DNA of 64,000 nt from Aquimarina sp. AU474 (GCF_900312815.1 NZ_OMPE01000007.1:611424-675423); one strand, 5' to 3'. Numbered from the stretch's first letter, positions 16,756 to 26,982 are shown. Made by a program: numbers and translations. The notes: a model not told the origin generated them from the letters alone.

Positions 16756-17502
16756 ATGAAGTTAAAAGCAGACAATCTAGTAAAGTCTTATAAAGGTCGA
16801 AAAGTAGTAAAAGGTATATCTCTAGAGGTAAATCAAGGAGAAATCGTTGGGTTATTAGGCCCTAATGGAGCTGGTAAAACGACTTCTTTTTATATGATTG
16901 TGGGGTTAGTGAAACCTAATGGAGGAAAAATTTCATTAGAAAGCACAGACATTACCAAATACCCTATGTATAAACGTGCCCAAAATGGTATCGGTTATTT
17001 GGCACAAGAAGCATCGGTTTTTAGAAAATTAAGTATAGAGGATAACATCTTAAGTGTCTTACAGCTTACGAGCCTTTCTAAACAAGAACAACTTGACAAA
17101 ATGGAGGCCCTGATTGAGGAATTTGGATTAGGTCATATTCGTAAAAACCGTGGTGATTTATTAAGTGGTGGTGAGCGTCGTCGAACTGAAATAGCCAGAG
17201 CATTAGCAACCGACCCCAACTTTATTCTTTTAGATGAACCTTTTGCCGGCGTAGATCCAGTAGCAGTTGAGGATATTCAACGTATTGTAGCCCAATTAAA
17301 AAATAAGAATATTGGTATCTTAATAACAGATCATAATGTTCAAGAAACATTGGCCATAACCGACAGAACATATTTAATGTTTGAAGGAAGTATTTTAAAA
17401 GCAGGAAAACCAGAAGAATTAGCCGAAGATGAGATGGTACGTAAAGTATATCTAGGACAAAACTTTGAATTAAGAAAAAAGAAAATAGATTTTAATCAAT
17501 AA
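16756..17502 (+). CDS. lptB: LPS export ABC transporter ATPase LptB
   Basis: This is a 248-residue ABC ATPase. Walker A is [13 protein letters not shown] (about 35-47), the Q-loop region is [13 protein letters not shown], the signature is [16 protein letters not shown], and Walker B is [13 protein letters not shown]. The [13 protein letters not shown] and [15 protein letters not shown] strings are diagnostic of LptB. It powers LPS extraction with LptF, LptG and LptC, which lie elsewhere. It is 79 bases after the CMD gene, still on the same strand and probably the same operon. Only three bases separate its stop from the convergent pssA, so no terminator fits between. Confidence 0.95.
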   Translation: MKLKADNLVKSYKGRKVVKGISLEVNQGEIVGLLGPNGAGKTTSFYMIVGLVKPNGGKISLESTDITKYPMYKRAQNGIGYLAQEASVFRKLSIEDNILSVLQLTSLSKQEQLDKMEALIEEFGLGHIRKNRGDLLSGGERRRTEIARALATDPNFILLDEPFAGVDPVAVEDIQRIVAQLKNKNIGILITDHNVQETLAITDRTYLMFEGSILKAGKPEELAEDEMVRKVYLGQNFELRKKKIDFNQ

Positions 17503-17505
17503 ATA

Positions 17506-18270
17506 CTAGACACCGTTACTATTTTTATCTCTCCAGAATAGTGATATCAGGATATACAGGATTATAATTAAGGGTATCGCAACAAACTGTAATACTATAA
17601 TTAGGATTGCAGTAATAAGTAAGAAGATATATCGAATTTTATTTTCTTTAAACCCCCAGGTTTTAAATTTTAATGCGAATAACGGAATTTCGGCATTTAA
17701 CAGATAACAGCTTACCAGAGTAGTCCCTATCAAAAACCATTTGTTCAAGATCAATTCTGATACAAAGGCTTCATGCTGAAACTTCAAAATTAACGGTAAA
17801 CTAATAATTAACAACGTATTTGCTGGCGTAGGTAATCCAATAAATGAAGAGGTTTGTCTTGTGTCAATATTAAACTTTGCTAATCTATAGGCTGAAGCTA
17901 ATGTGATCAAAAGTCCTAATAAGGATACATAAGACCAATCAAAACTCATTAAAATTTGATTAGTTTCCCAAGAACCTGGAGTCACATAAAACGGTTTACC
18001 AAATACTTGCGATAATAATTGATACATAACAATACCAGGTACTACACCACTTGTAACCATATCTGCCAAAGAATCTAATTGAAGTCCTAAATCACTTTGG
18101 GCATTTAGTATTCGAGCCGCAAAACCATCAAAAAAATCAAATCCAATACCTAAGATTACGAAAAAAGCTGCAAACTCAAGATTGCCGTTAACTGCAAAGA
18201 TTACTGCAATACAACCACAAAAAAGATTTAGTAGTGTTATACTATTTGGAATTTGTTTTTTAATCCACAT
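17506..18270 (-). CDS. pssA: CDP-diacylglycerol--serine O-phosphatidyltransferase
   Basis: This 254-residue membrane protein has the CDP-alcohol phosphatidyltransferase motif DGFAARILNAQSDLGLQLD followed by SLAD (pattern DGxxARx8GxxxDxxxD, about residues 48-70). It has about seven hydrophobic segments. It makes phosphatidylserine from CDP-diacylglycerol and serine, the route to phosphatidylethanolamine. It is convergent with lptB and divergent from lnt. Confidence 0.93.
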   Translation of the reverse strand: MWIKKQIPNSITLLNLFCGCIAVIFAVNGNLEFAAFFVILGIGFDFFDGFAARILNAQSDLGLQLDSLADMVTSGVVPGIVMYQLLSQVFGKPFYVTPGSWETNQILMSFDWSYVSLLGLLITLASAYRLAKFNIDTRQTSSFIGLPTPANTLLIISLPLILKFQHEAFVSELILNKWFLIGTTLVSCYLLNAEIPLFALKFKTWGFKENKIRYIFLLITAILIIVLQFVAIPLIIILYILISLFWRDKNSNGV

Positions 18271-18427
18271 GAATTCTGATTTTGTGTAAAAATAGCAAAC
18301 TATTTTGGTCTATTAATCAAGATTTAAAATATGACATTATATCCTTAACAAAAAAGAAGTATACTATTTTATAATTTGTAACTAAATAAGTTTATTTTCG
18401 TTATTCTATATAGTGTATATCTCTACT

Positions 18428-20017
18428 ATGAAAAATATTCTATTGGCTATCCTTTCCGGATTACTCTTAGCCGTAAGCTGGCCAACCTATGGCTTTCCGT
18501 TATTTCTATTTTTTGGTTTTGTACCTCTCTTAGTTATCGAATATAATATTCGGTATAAAAAGCGAAGCAAAATAACAATTTTTGGACTTGCATTTCTTTC
18601 TTTCTTTATATGGAACATCATAACAACATGGTGGATATATAATTCCTCAGCATTTGGTATGTGGGTTGCCGAAATTGTTAACACACTTATGATGACCATT
18701 GTTTTTTGGACCTATCATGTCGTTGCTAAAAAAACAAACTTTACCATTAGCACAATATTTCTAGCTTGTTTTTGGATGAGTTATGAATATCTTCATCTAG
18801 AATGGCAAGTATCCTGGCCTTGGCTTAATTTGGGTAATGGGTTTGCTAGTTTTTCTTCTTGGATACAATGGTATGAGTATACCGGAACCTTTGGAGGAAC
18901 TTTATGGATCTGGATTGTAAATATTGGAATTTTTAAAAGTGTTTTACTTTTTATAGAACACAAAGACAAAACTATTTTATATCGGTCAGCTATTCGAAAT
19001 GGATTATTAATCTTAATCCCAATACTTATTTCTGTTATTATTTTAAAAACCTATACAGAAAAAGGAAAGGAGATTGAAGTGCTCCTCTTGCAACCTAATA
19101 TCAATCCGTATACCGAAAAATACAATACTTCAGATAAACGCGTTGGTGAATTATTAACTACATTAACAAATTCAGAAATAACAGATAACACTGATTTTAT
19201 TATTGCTCCAGAAACTGTTTTTGCAGACAACAATAGACTGCATCAATTTTCAAATTCTACTGCAAAAAAAACAGCTGAAAATATTTTACGAATCTATCCC
19301 AATGCGCATTTTCTTTCAGGAATTTCATTAATTGATGTATTCAATGATCCGTCAAGAATAAGGCCACAAACAAATATTCACAGAGAAAACCTCTTTTATG
19401 ACGATTATAATTCTGCTTTTTTTGTCCGTCCAAACGGAACTAATGAGTTATATCACAAAAGTAAATTAGTCGTAGGTGTTGAGAATTTCCCTTATCAAAG
19501 TATTCTCAAACCAATTCTTGGAGATGTCATGATTGATCTTGGAGGGACTGTAGCCAAAAAAACAACGCAAGAAAATCGTGAAGTTTTCTTTACCCAAGAT
19601 AGTACAGGTGTTGGAACAATGATATGTTACGAAAGTATCTATGGTGAGTTTACAACTGGTTATGTGAAAAACGGAGCTGATTTTTTATCCATAATAACTA
19701 ATGATGCTTGGTGGGGTAATACACAAGGGCATAGACAACATCTCTCTTTTGCCAAATTAAGAGCCATTGAAACCCGAAGAAGTATTGCTCGTAGCGCAAA
19801 TACTGGTATCTCTGCAATAATAAATCAAACAGGTACAGTAGTTTCTTCATTAGGTTATGAAAAACAAGGAGTCCTAAAAGGAACATTAAAAACTAATGAC
19901 AAGGTCACTTTTTATGTGAAAGCTGGAGATTATATTGCGAGAATTTCTATTTTCTTGGCAGTTTTTATCTTTTTATTTTCGGTAACTCGGCGTAAACAAA
20001 AAATAGCAAAGCCATAA
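18428..20017 (+). CDS. lnt: Apolipoprotein N-acyltransferase
   Basis: This is a protein of about 529 residues. The N-terminal half has about six membrane helices, and the C-terminal nitrilase-type domain lies near 215-490. The catalytic triad is visible: Glu in APETVF, Lys in YHKSKLVVGVENFPY, and Cys in MICYESIYGEF. Lnt adds the third acyl chain to lipoproteins at the inner membrane. I prefer the ATG at 18428 to the upstream GTG at 18413 because it gives a signal-like start (MKNILLAILSGLLLAVSWP). The window has several lipoproteins it would process. Confidence 0.93.
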   Translation: MKNILLAILSGLLLAVSWPTYGFPLFLFFGFVPLLVIEYNIRYKKRSKITIFGLAFLSFFIWNIITTWWIYNSSAFGMWVAEIVNTLMMTIVFWTYHVVAKKTNFTISTIFLACFWMSYEYLHLEWQVSWPWLNLGNGFASFSSWIQWYEYTGTFGGTLWIWIVNIGIFKSVLLFIEHKDKTILYRSAIRNGLLILIPILISVIILKTYTEKGKEIEVLLLQPNINPYTEKYNTSDKRVGELLTTLTNSEITDNTDFIIAPETVFADNNRLHQFSNSTAKKTAENILRIYPNAHFLSGISLIDVFNDPSRIRPQTNIHRENLFYDDYNSAFFVRPNGTNELYHKSKLVVGVENFPYQSILKPILGDVMIDLGGTVAKKTTQENREVFFTQDSTGVGTMICYESIYGEFTTGYVKNGADFLSIITNDAWWGNTQGHRQHLSFAKLRAIETRRSIARSANTGISAIINQTGTVVSSLGYEKQGVLKGTLKTNDKVTFYVKAGDYIARISIFLAVFIFLFSVTRRKQKIAKP

Positions 20018-20043
20018 ACTGTTTGATATACATCGGTACGCTA

Positions 20044-21489
20044 TCAATAATTCACTCGATAGGTTTTTGTTCTATTGGTTATTACGGAACAACTTATTCT
20101 TAATTGGGTTACACCAGAAATTTGAAGTACAGGATCTCCAGGAAGTCCGCCATATTCAACAATATATCCTTGAGCTTGATAGGCTCCACCTCCACCTGCA
20201 ATTGGTAAATCGTTCCAAGAATTTTGAATACCAATTGTGTCATCAGTGATATGTGCATAATGTTCTCCACCAGCACCAACATTGTTAGGCTCTCCAGTAT
20301 TCCAAAATGCAAATTCGCCAAGCACCACAGTACCTGTTTGATTTCCTATCCAAAATGACGTTCCTGCCTCGGGGCCGGTTTCCCAGCGCCAATCACCTTC
20401 TCCTGTTCCAAAATTATCACTTGCCCCTATCCATCCGGTTCCTGTTATCTGATCTCCTGCAAAAGCTGCCTCTATAGCACTAGTAAGGGTTGTTAAATAT
20501 CCTTGAAAGCCAAAAAATGTCCTTAACGCTGCCTCGTCTCTTGCATCATCCCATCTGATACCTAAAGAAGGTATAAACTCATAATAATGTCCCGTTTCTG
20601 GCAAAAACAAAGGAGTACCTAATACAACAGAAAATTCTCTCAGCACACTAACAGCTGGTGGAGTAGAAGAAAAAGTAACTGCTAGGACTGCTGCTTCGAA
20701 CTCGGCTAAGGTGGCTGGACCTGCTAAGGTTAATCTTCCCTCGGTAACATCCCAAGTATCTGTAATATTTGGATGAGATCCTGTTAATGTTAGTAAATCT
20801 TGTCCGTTTTGATACCCTGTAGAAATTTGTATTGTTAACTGATCTAATTGTGTATCATCAGCATCTGTAATACTAACCGTTTGGACAACAGGGATAGAAT
20901 TTGTTGCATTAGGGCAAAAAAGTTGATCTCCCGTAACACTTATAACTGGTGCCGCATCAATTAATATAACTTCTATTTGTACATCATCAGCCATAAAAAT
21001 ATCCCCTGCATCAGACCAATCATTGTTATTATTAATAAATCTTATGGTAGTATTTGCAGAAATGAATGCCGAAATATTTTGAGTGAAAGTACCAGTTTGA
21101 GTTCCGCCAAAAGTTGCTAATGTTGTAAAACTAGTTCCATCACTTGATACTTGGATAGACATAAATTCATTAGCATCCAAAGTCTGAGTTTCCCAATCAA
21201 AAGACAAAATAGCCGATGAAGTTCCTGATAAATCCGCAGTTCTGGTAATTGTTTCGCTCCAAATCCAATTAAAATCTAATTGATTTCCTAAAATAGCAAT
21301 AAACCCACCAGCCGGATCATTATTGGTAGCAAAAGGTTCGGTTTCTATCCAATTACCAGCCCAGTTTAAAGTACCGTCATTATTAGCGTAAGAAACTGTG
21401 CCAAAATTATCAAGATAGGTCTCTTGAGCCAGTAGAAAATGTGTACACCAAAAAATAGCAATCGTAAGTAAAAATTTATTCATAGGCAT
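20044..21489 (-). CDS. Secreted C-type-lectin-domain protein, probably C-terminally truncated
   Basis: This 481-residue protein has a signal peptide (KFLLTIAIFWCTHFLLAQ), a beta-sandwich region with LSFDWETQTLDANEF (about 60-175), a cadherin-like segment (180-290), and a C-type lectin fold (about 295-440) with GHYYEFIP, GWIGASDN, WRWETGPEAGT, FAFWNTGEPNN and an AHITDD strand. Related flavobacterial proteins normally continue into a T9SS sorting domain. Here the frame stops at RTKTYRVNY, and only 26 bases remain before lnt. Without a sorting domain it would stay in the periplasm unless another signal exists. The truncation is inferred from architecture. Confidence 0.8.
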   Translation of the reverse strand: MPMNKFLLTIAIFWCTHFLLAQETYLDNFGTVSYANNDGTLNWAGNWIETEPFATNNDPAGGFIAILGNQLDFNWIWSETITRTADLSGTSSAILSFDWETQTLDANEFMSIQVSSDGTSFTTLATFGGTQTGTFTQNISAFISANTTIRFINNNNDWSDAGDIFMADDVQIEVILIDAAPVISVTGDQLFCPNATNSIPVVQTVSITDADDTQLDQLTIQISTGYQNGQDLLTLTGSHPNITDTWDVTEGRLTLAGPATLAEFEAAVLAVTFSSTPPAVSVLREFSVVLGTPLFLPETGHYYEFIPSLGIRWDDARDEAALRTFFGFQGYLTTLTSAIEAAFAGDQITGTGWIGASDNFGTGEGDWRWETGPEAGTSFWIGNQTGTVVLGEFAFWNTGEPNNVGAGGEHYAHITDDTIGIQNSWNDLPIAGGGGAYQAQGYIVEYGGLPGDPVLQISGVTQLRISCSVITNRTKTYRVNY

Positions 21490-21606
21490 TGTTATAGTTC
21501 AATTTAGGGTAATCAAAATATACGTAAAAATAAGAAATAATATATAATTGTACTCAAAAGAAAGATCATAGAACGTTTAAAACCTTTCATAGAATCTATT
21601 TCTATT

Positions 21607-21614
21607 TATCTTTG
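21607..21614 (+). promoter_or_regulatory. -7 box for the ABC-F gene
   Basis: TATCTTTG is an exact TAnnTTTG match, 22 bases before the GTG start. It supports that start and implies a very short leader. Confidence 0.6.
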
Positions 21615-21635
21615 CCTCAATTTTAAAATTAATAA

Positions 21636-23507
21636 GTGAATTACGTATCTGTAGAAAATATAGCCAAGGCATTTGGAGAACGAGTTTTGTTTAATGACAT
21701 TTCTTTTGGAATTAATGAAGGGCAAAAAGTAGGTTTTGTAGCCAAAAATGGAACCGGTAAAACTTCCTTACTTAACATTATCGCTGGTGATGAAGAACCT
21801 GATAGCGGTCAAGTAGTATATAGGAAAAACTTAAAAGTTTCTTTTTTATCACAAGAACCCAATCTGGACCCAAACCTAACCATCGAACAGACTATTTTTG
21901 CATCGGATAATGAAACACTGCAGATTATTAATGCCTATGAAAAGGCGTTACAAAATCCTGATGATGCAGAAAATTATCAAAAAGCGTTTGAACAAATGGA
22001 TGCTTTTAATGCATGGGATTTTGAAACTCAATACAAACAAATACTTTTTAAACTAAAATTAGATGATTTAGATAAAAAAGTAGGAGATCTTTCTGGGGGT
22101 CAAAAAAAAAGACTTGCACTTGCTAATATCTTATTAAGTAAACCCGATTTACTTTATCTAGATGAACCTACAAACCATCTTGACTTAGAGATGATTGAGT
22201 GGCTCGAGGAGTATTTTGCCAAAGAAAATTTCACCCTTTTTATGGTTACCCATGATCGATATTTTCTTGAAAATGTTTGTAATGAAATTGTAGAGTTAGA
22301 AAATGGCAAGTTATATAGCTATAAAGGTAATTATGCCTATTACCTGAATAATAAAGAGGCTAGAATTGCAAATGAACAAATTGCCACAGATAAAGCAAAA
22401 CAACTATATAAAAAAGAACTGGATTGGATGCGGCGTCAACCAAAAGCACGTACTACAAAATCTAAATCTAGAATTGATGACTTTTTCGAAATAAAAGAAC
22501 GCGCTCATAAACGTCGTAATGATCATGAAGTACAATTAGAAATCAACATGGAGCGATTAGGAAGTAAAATTCTTGAAATCCATAAAGTTTCTAAAAGTTT
22601 TGAGGATTTGGTCCTATTAGATCAATTCGAATATGTTTTCAAAAAAGGAGAACGTATAGGTATCATCGGAAAAAATGGAACAGGTAAATCAACCTTTCTT
22701 AATATGATCACTGGAGGAATTGCTCCTGATCAAGGAAAAATTGTTATAGGTGACACCGTTAAATTCGGGTACTATACTCAAAGAGGTATTGTGATTAAAG
22801 AAGGCCAAAAAGTGATTGATGTCATTCGAGAATTTGGAGATTACATTCCTTTAAAAAAAGGCAGGCAAATTTCGGCACAACAATTATTAGAACGTTTCTT
22901 GTTTGATCGAAAAAAACAATATGATTTTGTTGAAAAGTTAAGTGGTGGCGAGCGAAAAAGACTGTATTTATGTACAGTACTTATTCAAAATCCGAACTTT
23001 CTAATATTAGATGAACCTACTAATGATCTTGATATAGTAACCCTTAATGTTTTAGAAAACTTTCTGTTAGATTTTCCTGGTTGTTTACTTGTGGTATCTC
23101 ACGATCGTTATTTTATGGACAAAATTGTAGATCATTTATTTGTTTTTCAAGGGAATGGAATAATTCAAGATTTTCCGGGCAACTATACTGATTACAGGAT
23201 CTATGAAAGTAGCGGTACACCATCCGAAGTTTCTAAGTCAGAAAATACTGAATCAAAAACGAAGAAAACCTGGAAAAAAGATAATAAACCTGGGCTCTCC
23301 TACAATGAACAAAAAGAGTTCAATAAAATAGAGCGCGATCTTAAAAAATTAGAAATCGAAAAAAAAGATATAGAAAGTCTTTTTGCGAAAGGTACGCTCG
23401 AAGGAGATAAAATTAATGAGGAGTCTCAAAAACTACAACAAATTATTGATAAAATTGAGGAAAATGAAATGCGTTGGTTCGAACTTTCAGAAAAAATCGA
23501 AGAATGA
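21636..23507 (+). CDS. uup: ABC-F family ATPase, Uup-like
   Basis: This 623-residue protein has two ABC ATPase domains and no membrane segment. Walker A sites are KNGTGKTSLL (about 38-47) and GKNGTGKSTFLN (about 346-357). Signatures are LSGGQKKRLALANIL and LSGGERKRLYLCTVL, and Walker B ends in LDEPTNHLD and LDEPTNDLD. The linker between the domains (WMRRQPKARTTKSKSRIDDF) and the C-terminal coiled coil (about 555-623) fit the Uup branch. ABC-F proteins act on ribosomes, and Uup also binds branched DNA. The GTG start is supported by the promoter box just upstream. Confidence 0.9.
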   Translation: MNYVSVENIAKAFGERVLFNDISFGINEGQKVGFVAKNGTGKTSLLNIIAGDEEPDSGQVVYRKNLKVSFLSQEPNLDPNLTIEQTIFASDNETLQIINAYEKALQNPDDAENYQKAFEQMDAFNAWDFETQYKQILFKLKLDDLDKKVGDLSGGQKKRLALANILLSKPDLLYLDEPTNHLDLEMIEWLEEYFAKENFTLFMVTHDRYFLENVCNEIVELENGKLYSYKGNYAYYLNNKEARIANEQIATDKAKQLYKKELDWMRRQPKARTTKSKSRIDDFFEIKERAHKRRNDHEVQLEINMERLGSKILEIHKVSKSFEDLVLLDQFEYVFKKGERIGIIGKNGTGKSTFLNMITGGIAPDQGKIVIGDTVKFGYYTQRGIVIKEGQKVIDVIREFGDYIPLKKGRQISAQQLLERFLFDRKKQYDFVEKLSGGERKRLYLCTVLIQNPNFLILDEPTNDLDIVTLNVLENFLLDFPGCLLVVSHDRYFMDKIVDHLFVFQGNGIIQDFPGNYTDYRIYESSGTPSEVSKSENTESKTKKTWKKDNKPGLSYNEQKEFNKIERDLKKLEIEKKDIESLFAKGTLEGDKINEESQKLQQIIDKIEENEMRWFELSEKIEE

Positions 23508-23556
23508 TAAATTGTAAAGAACATAATATCTTATACGTCTAACCCCAAAACACCTC

Positions 23557-24135
23557 ATGTTCTTCAAAACTAAATCTTTTTTAAAATTTATTTTTAAGGC
23601 TACCAATCAACATGGTGTTCATTCTCCTTTTGTTTATAATCTGATTACATTATGTTTTTACGATAAACAAGAGAAACGATCATACCCTTCTATAAAAGCA
23701 ATATTTACAAATAATAATGACACTCCCCCATTGTCTTTAAAAAAAGCCAAACTCCTCAATCGTTTATTAACATATTTCAATTATAAACAGGTATTATTGC
23801 TCGAAGAACCTTCAGGCTTTGTAAGTCAGGTCTTACCTTTTTATAATGCCATTAATATTTCAAATAACATAGATCAAAAGGACGAATATGATTTTATTTA
23901 TGTTGATTTAAAGAAAAATACTATTGATCTTGAAAACATTGATGAACTTTTTCGTAAGACCAATAATGATTCCTTATTAGTAATTAATGCAATTAATGCA
24001 TCAAAGAAAAATGCTGATACTTGGAACCAAATCAAAAAACACCCTAAAGTAAAAGTTACTATAAACACCTTTGCTTTAGGCTTTATTTTTTTCAGAAAAG
24101 AACAAGTTAAAGAACATTTTACCATTAGATTGTAA
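23557..24135 (+). CDS. Short, degenerate methyltransferase-like protein
   Basis: This 192-residue protein starts with the segment [18 protein letters not shown] and ends with [21 protein letters not shown]. Both ends are conserved in a flavobacterial group annotated as class I SAM-dependent methyltransferases. The place where the SAM-binding Gly motif should be reads [13 protein letters not shown], so the GxGxG loop is not intact, and the protein is shorter than a complete methyltransferase. It may be an inactive relative. It follows the ABC-F gene by 49 bases on the same strand. Confidence 0.65.
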   Translation: MFFKTKSFLKFIFKATNQHGVHSPFVYNLITLCFYDKQEKRSYPSIKAIFTNNNDTPPLSLKKAKLLNRLLTYFNYKQVLLLEEPSGFVSQVLPFYNAINISNNIDQKDEYDFIYVDLKKNTIDLENIDELFRKTNNDSLLVINAINASKKNADTWNQIKKHPKVKVTINTFALGFIFFRKEQVKEHFTIRL

Positions 24136-24202
24136 CAACTTCAATCCTAATGCGTCAAATAGGCGAATATTGTATCTTAGACAAAATTGCAGAGGCTATC
24201 AT

Positions 24203-24889
24203 ATGGAAAACGTTATAGAGATCAGAAACATTATTAGAAATTTTCAATTAGGTCAAGAAACGGTTTATGTATTAAAAGGTATTGACTTAGACATCCTAAG
24301 AGGAGAATATGTTGCTATCATGGGACCGTCTGGATCAGGAAAATCAACATTAATGAATCTTTTAGGGTGCTTAGACACTCCTACAGGAGGAACATATATT
24401 CTAAATGGTAATGATGTAAGTAAGATGACGGATAACGAATTAGCCGAAATTAGAAATAACGAAATCGGTTTTGTTTTTCAAACATTTAATCTATTACCAA
24501 GAACAACCGCATTAGATAATGTAGCATTGCCAATGATTTATGCTGGTGCATCCAAAAAAGATCGTACCGTTCGCGCTGAAGAGGTTTTAACGGATGTAGG
24601 CCTAGCAGATCGTATGGATCACAAACCTAATCAACTATCTGGTGGACAAAGACAAAGAGTTGCAGTAGGAAGAGCGCTCGTAAATAAACCATCCATCATT
24701 TTGGCAGATGAACCAACAGGAAATCTAGATTCGAAAACTTCTATAGAGATCATGAATTTATTTGATGAAATCCACGCTGCAGGAAATACTGTTATTATAG
24801 TGACACACGAGGAAGAAGTTGCGACCCACGCCCATCGAGTGATCAGATTGCGTGATGGTGTGATAGAAAGTGATGTAAGAAATAAATAG
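24203..24889 (+). CDS. ABC transporter ATP-binding protein, MacB/LolD-like
   Basis: This ATPase of about 228 residues has Walker [17 protein letters not shown], the signature [16 protein letters not shown], Walker [13 protein letters not shown], and the H-loop IVTHEEEVA. The GCLDTPTGG and [18 protein letters not shown] segments are typical of the MacB/LolD/FtsE group, which pairs with FtsX-like permeases. No permease gene adjoins it. I start at the ATG at 24203 rather than an upstream TTG at 24170, since [10 protein letters not shown] is the usual opening. Substrate is unknown. Confidence 0.88.
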   Translation: MENVIEIRNIIRNFQLGQETVYVLKGIDLDILRGEYVAIMGPSGSGKSTLMNLLGCLDTPTGGTYILNGNDVSKMTDNELAEIRNNEIGFVFQTFNLLPRTTALDNVALPMIYAGASKKDRTVRAEEVLTDVGLADRMDHKPNQLSGGQRQRVAVGRALVNKPSIILADEPTGNLDSKTSIEIMNLFDEIHAAGNTVIIVTHEEEVATHAHRVIRLRDGVIESDVRNK

Positions 24890-24941
24890 TTCAAAGTTTC
24901 AAGTTAATTTGTATTTTGGTGACTCATTTTAACCAAAATTT

Positions 24942-26381
24942 ATGCAACCTTCTCACATCCTGCTTTTAATCGCAGGTTATTTTGGAATCCTTTTACTCAT
25001 TTCATATTTCACAGGAAGAAACGCCGATAACGATTCTTTTTTCAAGGCCAATAGACAATCTCCCTGGTATATTGTAGCATTTGGAATGATTGGAGCTTCG
25101 CTTAGTGGAGTTACGTTTATTTCGGTTCCGGGATGGATAGAAGCTTCACAGTTTAGCTATATGCAGGTTGTATTTGGATATATTTTAGGTTATGCAGTGA
25201 TTGGCACAGTATTGTTACCATTATATTATAAACTTAATCTTACTTCGATATACACATATCTCGATGAGCGTTTCGGGAACTATTCATATAAAACAGGCGC
25301 CTCTTTTTTCTTATTGTCTAGAGTTGTTGGTGCAAGTTTCAGATTATTTTTGGTAGCCAACGTATTACAGGCAATTCTTTTTGATGCATTACATGTTCCT
25401 TTCTGGCTTACTGTAATCATTACTATTCTTTTAATCTGGTTATATACTTTTAAGTCGGGAATAAAAACTATTGTTTGGACAGATACTTTGCAAACATTAT
25501 TTATGTTGATTGCTGTTGGTGTTGCTATATATTATGTTGCTGATGATCTTGGTATCCAAGGATCTAATCTATTGGGCTACGTTATAGACAGTGATCTTTC
25601 GAAAATGTTTTTCTTTGATGATTTTAAAAGTGCAAATTATTTCTGGAAACAATTTTTTTCTGGTGCTTTTATAGCGATTGTAATGACTGGACTTGATCAG
25701 GATATGATGCAAAAAAATCTAACCTGTCGTAGCTTAAAGGACGCACAAAAAAACATGTTTTGGTTTACCATAGTACTTACTTTTGTAAACTTTGTATTTC
25801 TTGGTCTTGGATTATTACTTACGCAATATGCCGCTCAAAATGGTATAGATGCTCATAAGGATCAGTTATTCCCTGTTATTGCTACAAAAAGTGGTTTAGG
25901 TTTTGGTATTGCTATCTTTTTTGTTCTTGGCTTAATAGCCGCTGCATATAGTAGTGCCGATAGTGCGTTAACTTCTCTTACGACATCTTTTAGTATCGAT
26001 ATCTTAGATCTTGAGAAAAAGTATAGTCCTGAAGATCAAATAAAAACACGTAAAAAAATTCACATCCTGTTTTCATTGATTCTCGTTCTCGTTATTATTG
26101 CTTTTAAGTATATTATTAAGGATGAAAGTGTAATTGCAAAATTATTTGTGTTTGCAGGATATACATATGGACCATTACTAGGACTGTATGCTTTTGGGCT
26201 ATTTACCAAACTTAATGTAAAAGATCGTTTGGTTCCTATTATAGCAATTCTATCCCCTATTTTATCCTATATCATAAGTGTAAATAGTGCTACTTGGTTT
26301 GGTTTTGAATTTGGGTTTTTTATTTTAATCCTCAATGGTTTTTTAACCTTTTTGGGACTAGTATTGATCCGTAGAAAGTAA
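24942..26381 (+). CDS. Sodium:solute symporter family permease
   Basis: This 479-residue membrane protein has about 13 hydrophobic segments and SSS-family landmarks: a RNADNDSFFKANRQSPWYI N-terminal loop, GMIGASLSGVTFISVPG near residue 50, GLDQDMMQKNLTCRSLKDA in the middle, and AAAYSSADSALTSLTTSF near 335-352, the sodium-binding helix region. The substrate cannot be told from sequence. Its last 24 bases overlap the end of the convergent CoA-binding protein gene. Confidence 0.9.
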   Translation: MQPSHILLLIAGYFGILLLISYFTGRNADNDSFFKANRQSPWYIVAFGMIGASLSGVTFISVPGWIEASQFSYMQVVFGYILGYAVIGTVLLPLYYKLNLTSIYTYLDERFGNYSYKTGASFFLLSRVVGASFRLFLVANVLQAILFDALHVPFWLTVIITILLIWLYTFKSGIKTIVWTDTLQTLFMLIAVGVAIYYVADDLGIQGSNLLGYVIDSDLSKMFFFDDFKSANYFWKQFFSGAFIAIVMTGLDQDMMQKNLTCRSLKDAQKNMFWFTIVLTFVNFVFLGLGLLLTQYAAQNGIDAHKDQLFPVIATKSGLGFGIAIFFVLGLIAAAYSSADSALTSLTTSFSIDILDLEKKYSPEDQIKTRKKIHILFSLILVLVIIAFKYIIKDESVIAKLFVFAGYTYGPLLGLYAFGLFTKLNVKDRLVPIIAILSPILSYIISVNSATWFGFEFGFFILILNGFLTFLGLVLIRRK

Positions 26382-26720
26382 GACTAACGTACAAGCAATC
26401 TCAACCTCTATACCTGCAGCTTTTAATAATGCATATAACTCAGGGTTTTCTGTACCTGGATTAAAAATTACTCGTTCGGGTTTTAGGTCAATAATATAAT
26501 CGTAATACTCTTGTTGCCTTTTAGGATTTAAATACAAGGTAACCGTATTAATATCAGAAAAATCCTGTAACCCTTTTTCAATTACTACACCAGCAACGTC
26601 ACCTTCTCTAAGGCCTATCGCCTTAACTTCATGCTTATGATTAGTTAATTTCTTAATCGCAAAATTTGAATACCGATCTGGTTTAAGAGAGGCGCCAAGT
26701 ACTAATGTTTTCTTACTCAT
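26358..26720 (-). CDS. CoA-binding domain protein (small, Rossmann fold)
   Basis: This 120-residue single-domain protein has the N-terminal LVLGASLKPDRYSNFAI segment. A TVTLYLNPKRQQEYYDYII middle and VIFNPGTENPEL follow, as in the succinyl-CoA-synthetase-alpha-like CoA-binding family (YccU-like). The role is unknown; relatives may bind CoA or a nucleotide. The 3' end overlaps the symporter gene by 24 bases on the opposite strand. Confidence 0.87.
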   Translation of the reverse strand: MSKKTLVLGASLKPDRYSNFAIKKLTNHKHEVKAIGLREGDVAGVVIEKGLQDFSDINTVTLYLNPKRQQEYYDYIIDLKPERVIFNPGTENPELYALLKAAGIEVEIACTLVLLSTDQY

Positions 26721-26953
26721 AGAATCATTTCAATTTGTGGCAATTTAGGCATCATATGCAGATCAAATAAGAGCAAAAACGTTAAAAAAATAAGTCAGAA
26801 TGTTAAAAATAACTGAAGAGTGTAACACAAACCAAAGCACTCCGTCTTACATATATAAAGATATGATTTTTCATAGATTTAGTTAGTTAGTTACTTTATA
26901 ATAATCAAATTTTATTCATAGTTGATGGTTAGTGTTACTATTTGGTTATTATG

Positions 26954-26982
26954 GAAAACCGCCTTTGGACAAGGCGGTTTTC
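26954..26982 (+). terminator. Orphan rho-independent terminator hairpin
   Basis: GAAAACCGCCTT (26954-26965) pairs with AAGGCGGTTTTC (26971-26982) across a 5-base loop, then ATTTTTTAT follows on the plus strand. There is no plus-strand gene directly upstream, since the neighbour is the 5' end of a minus-strand gene. Confidence 0.75.

Noticed and set aside
18413..18415. GTG as the lnt start
   Set aside because: The ATG 15 bases further gives a normal membrane-start sequence.
24170..24172. TTG as the start of the MacB/LolD-like ATPase
   Set aside because: The 11 extra residues do not fit the family; the ATG at 24203 does.
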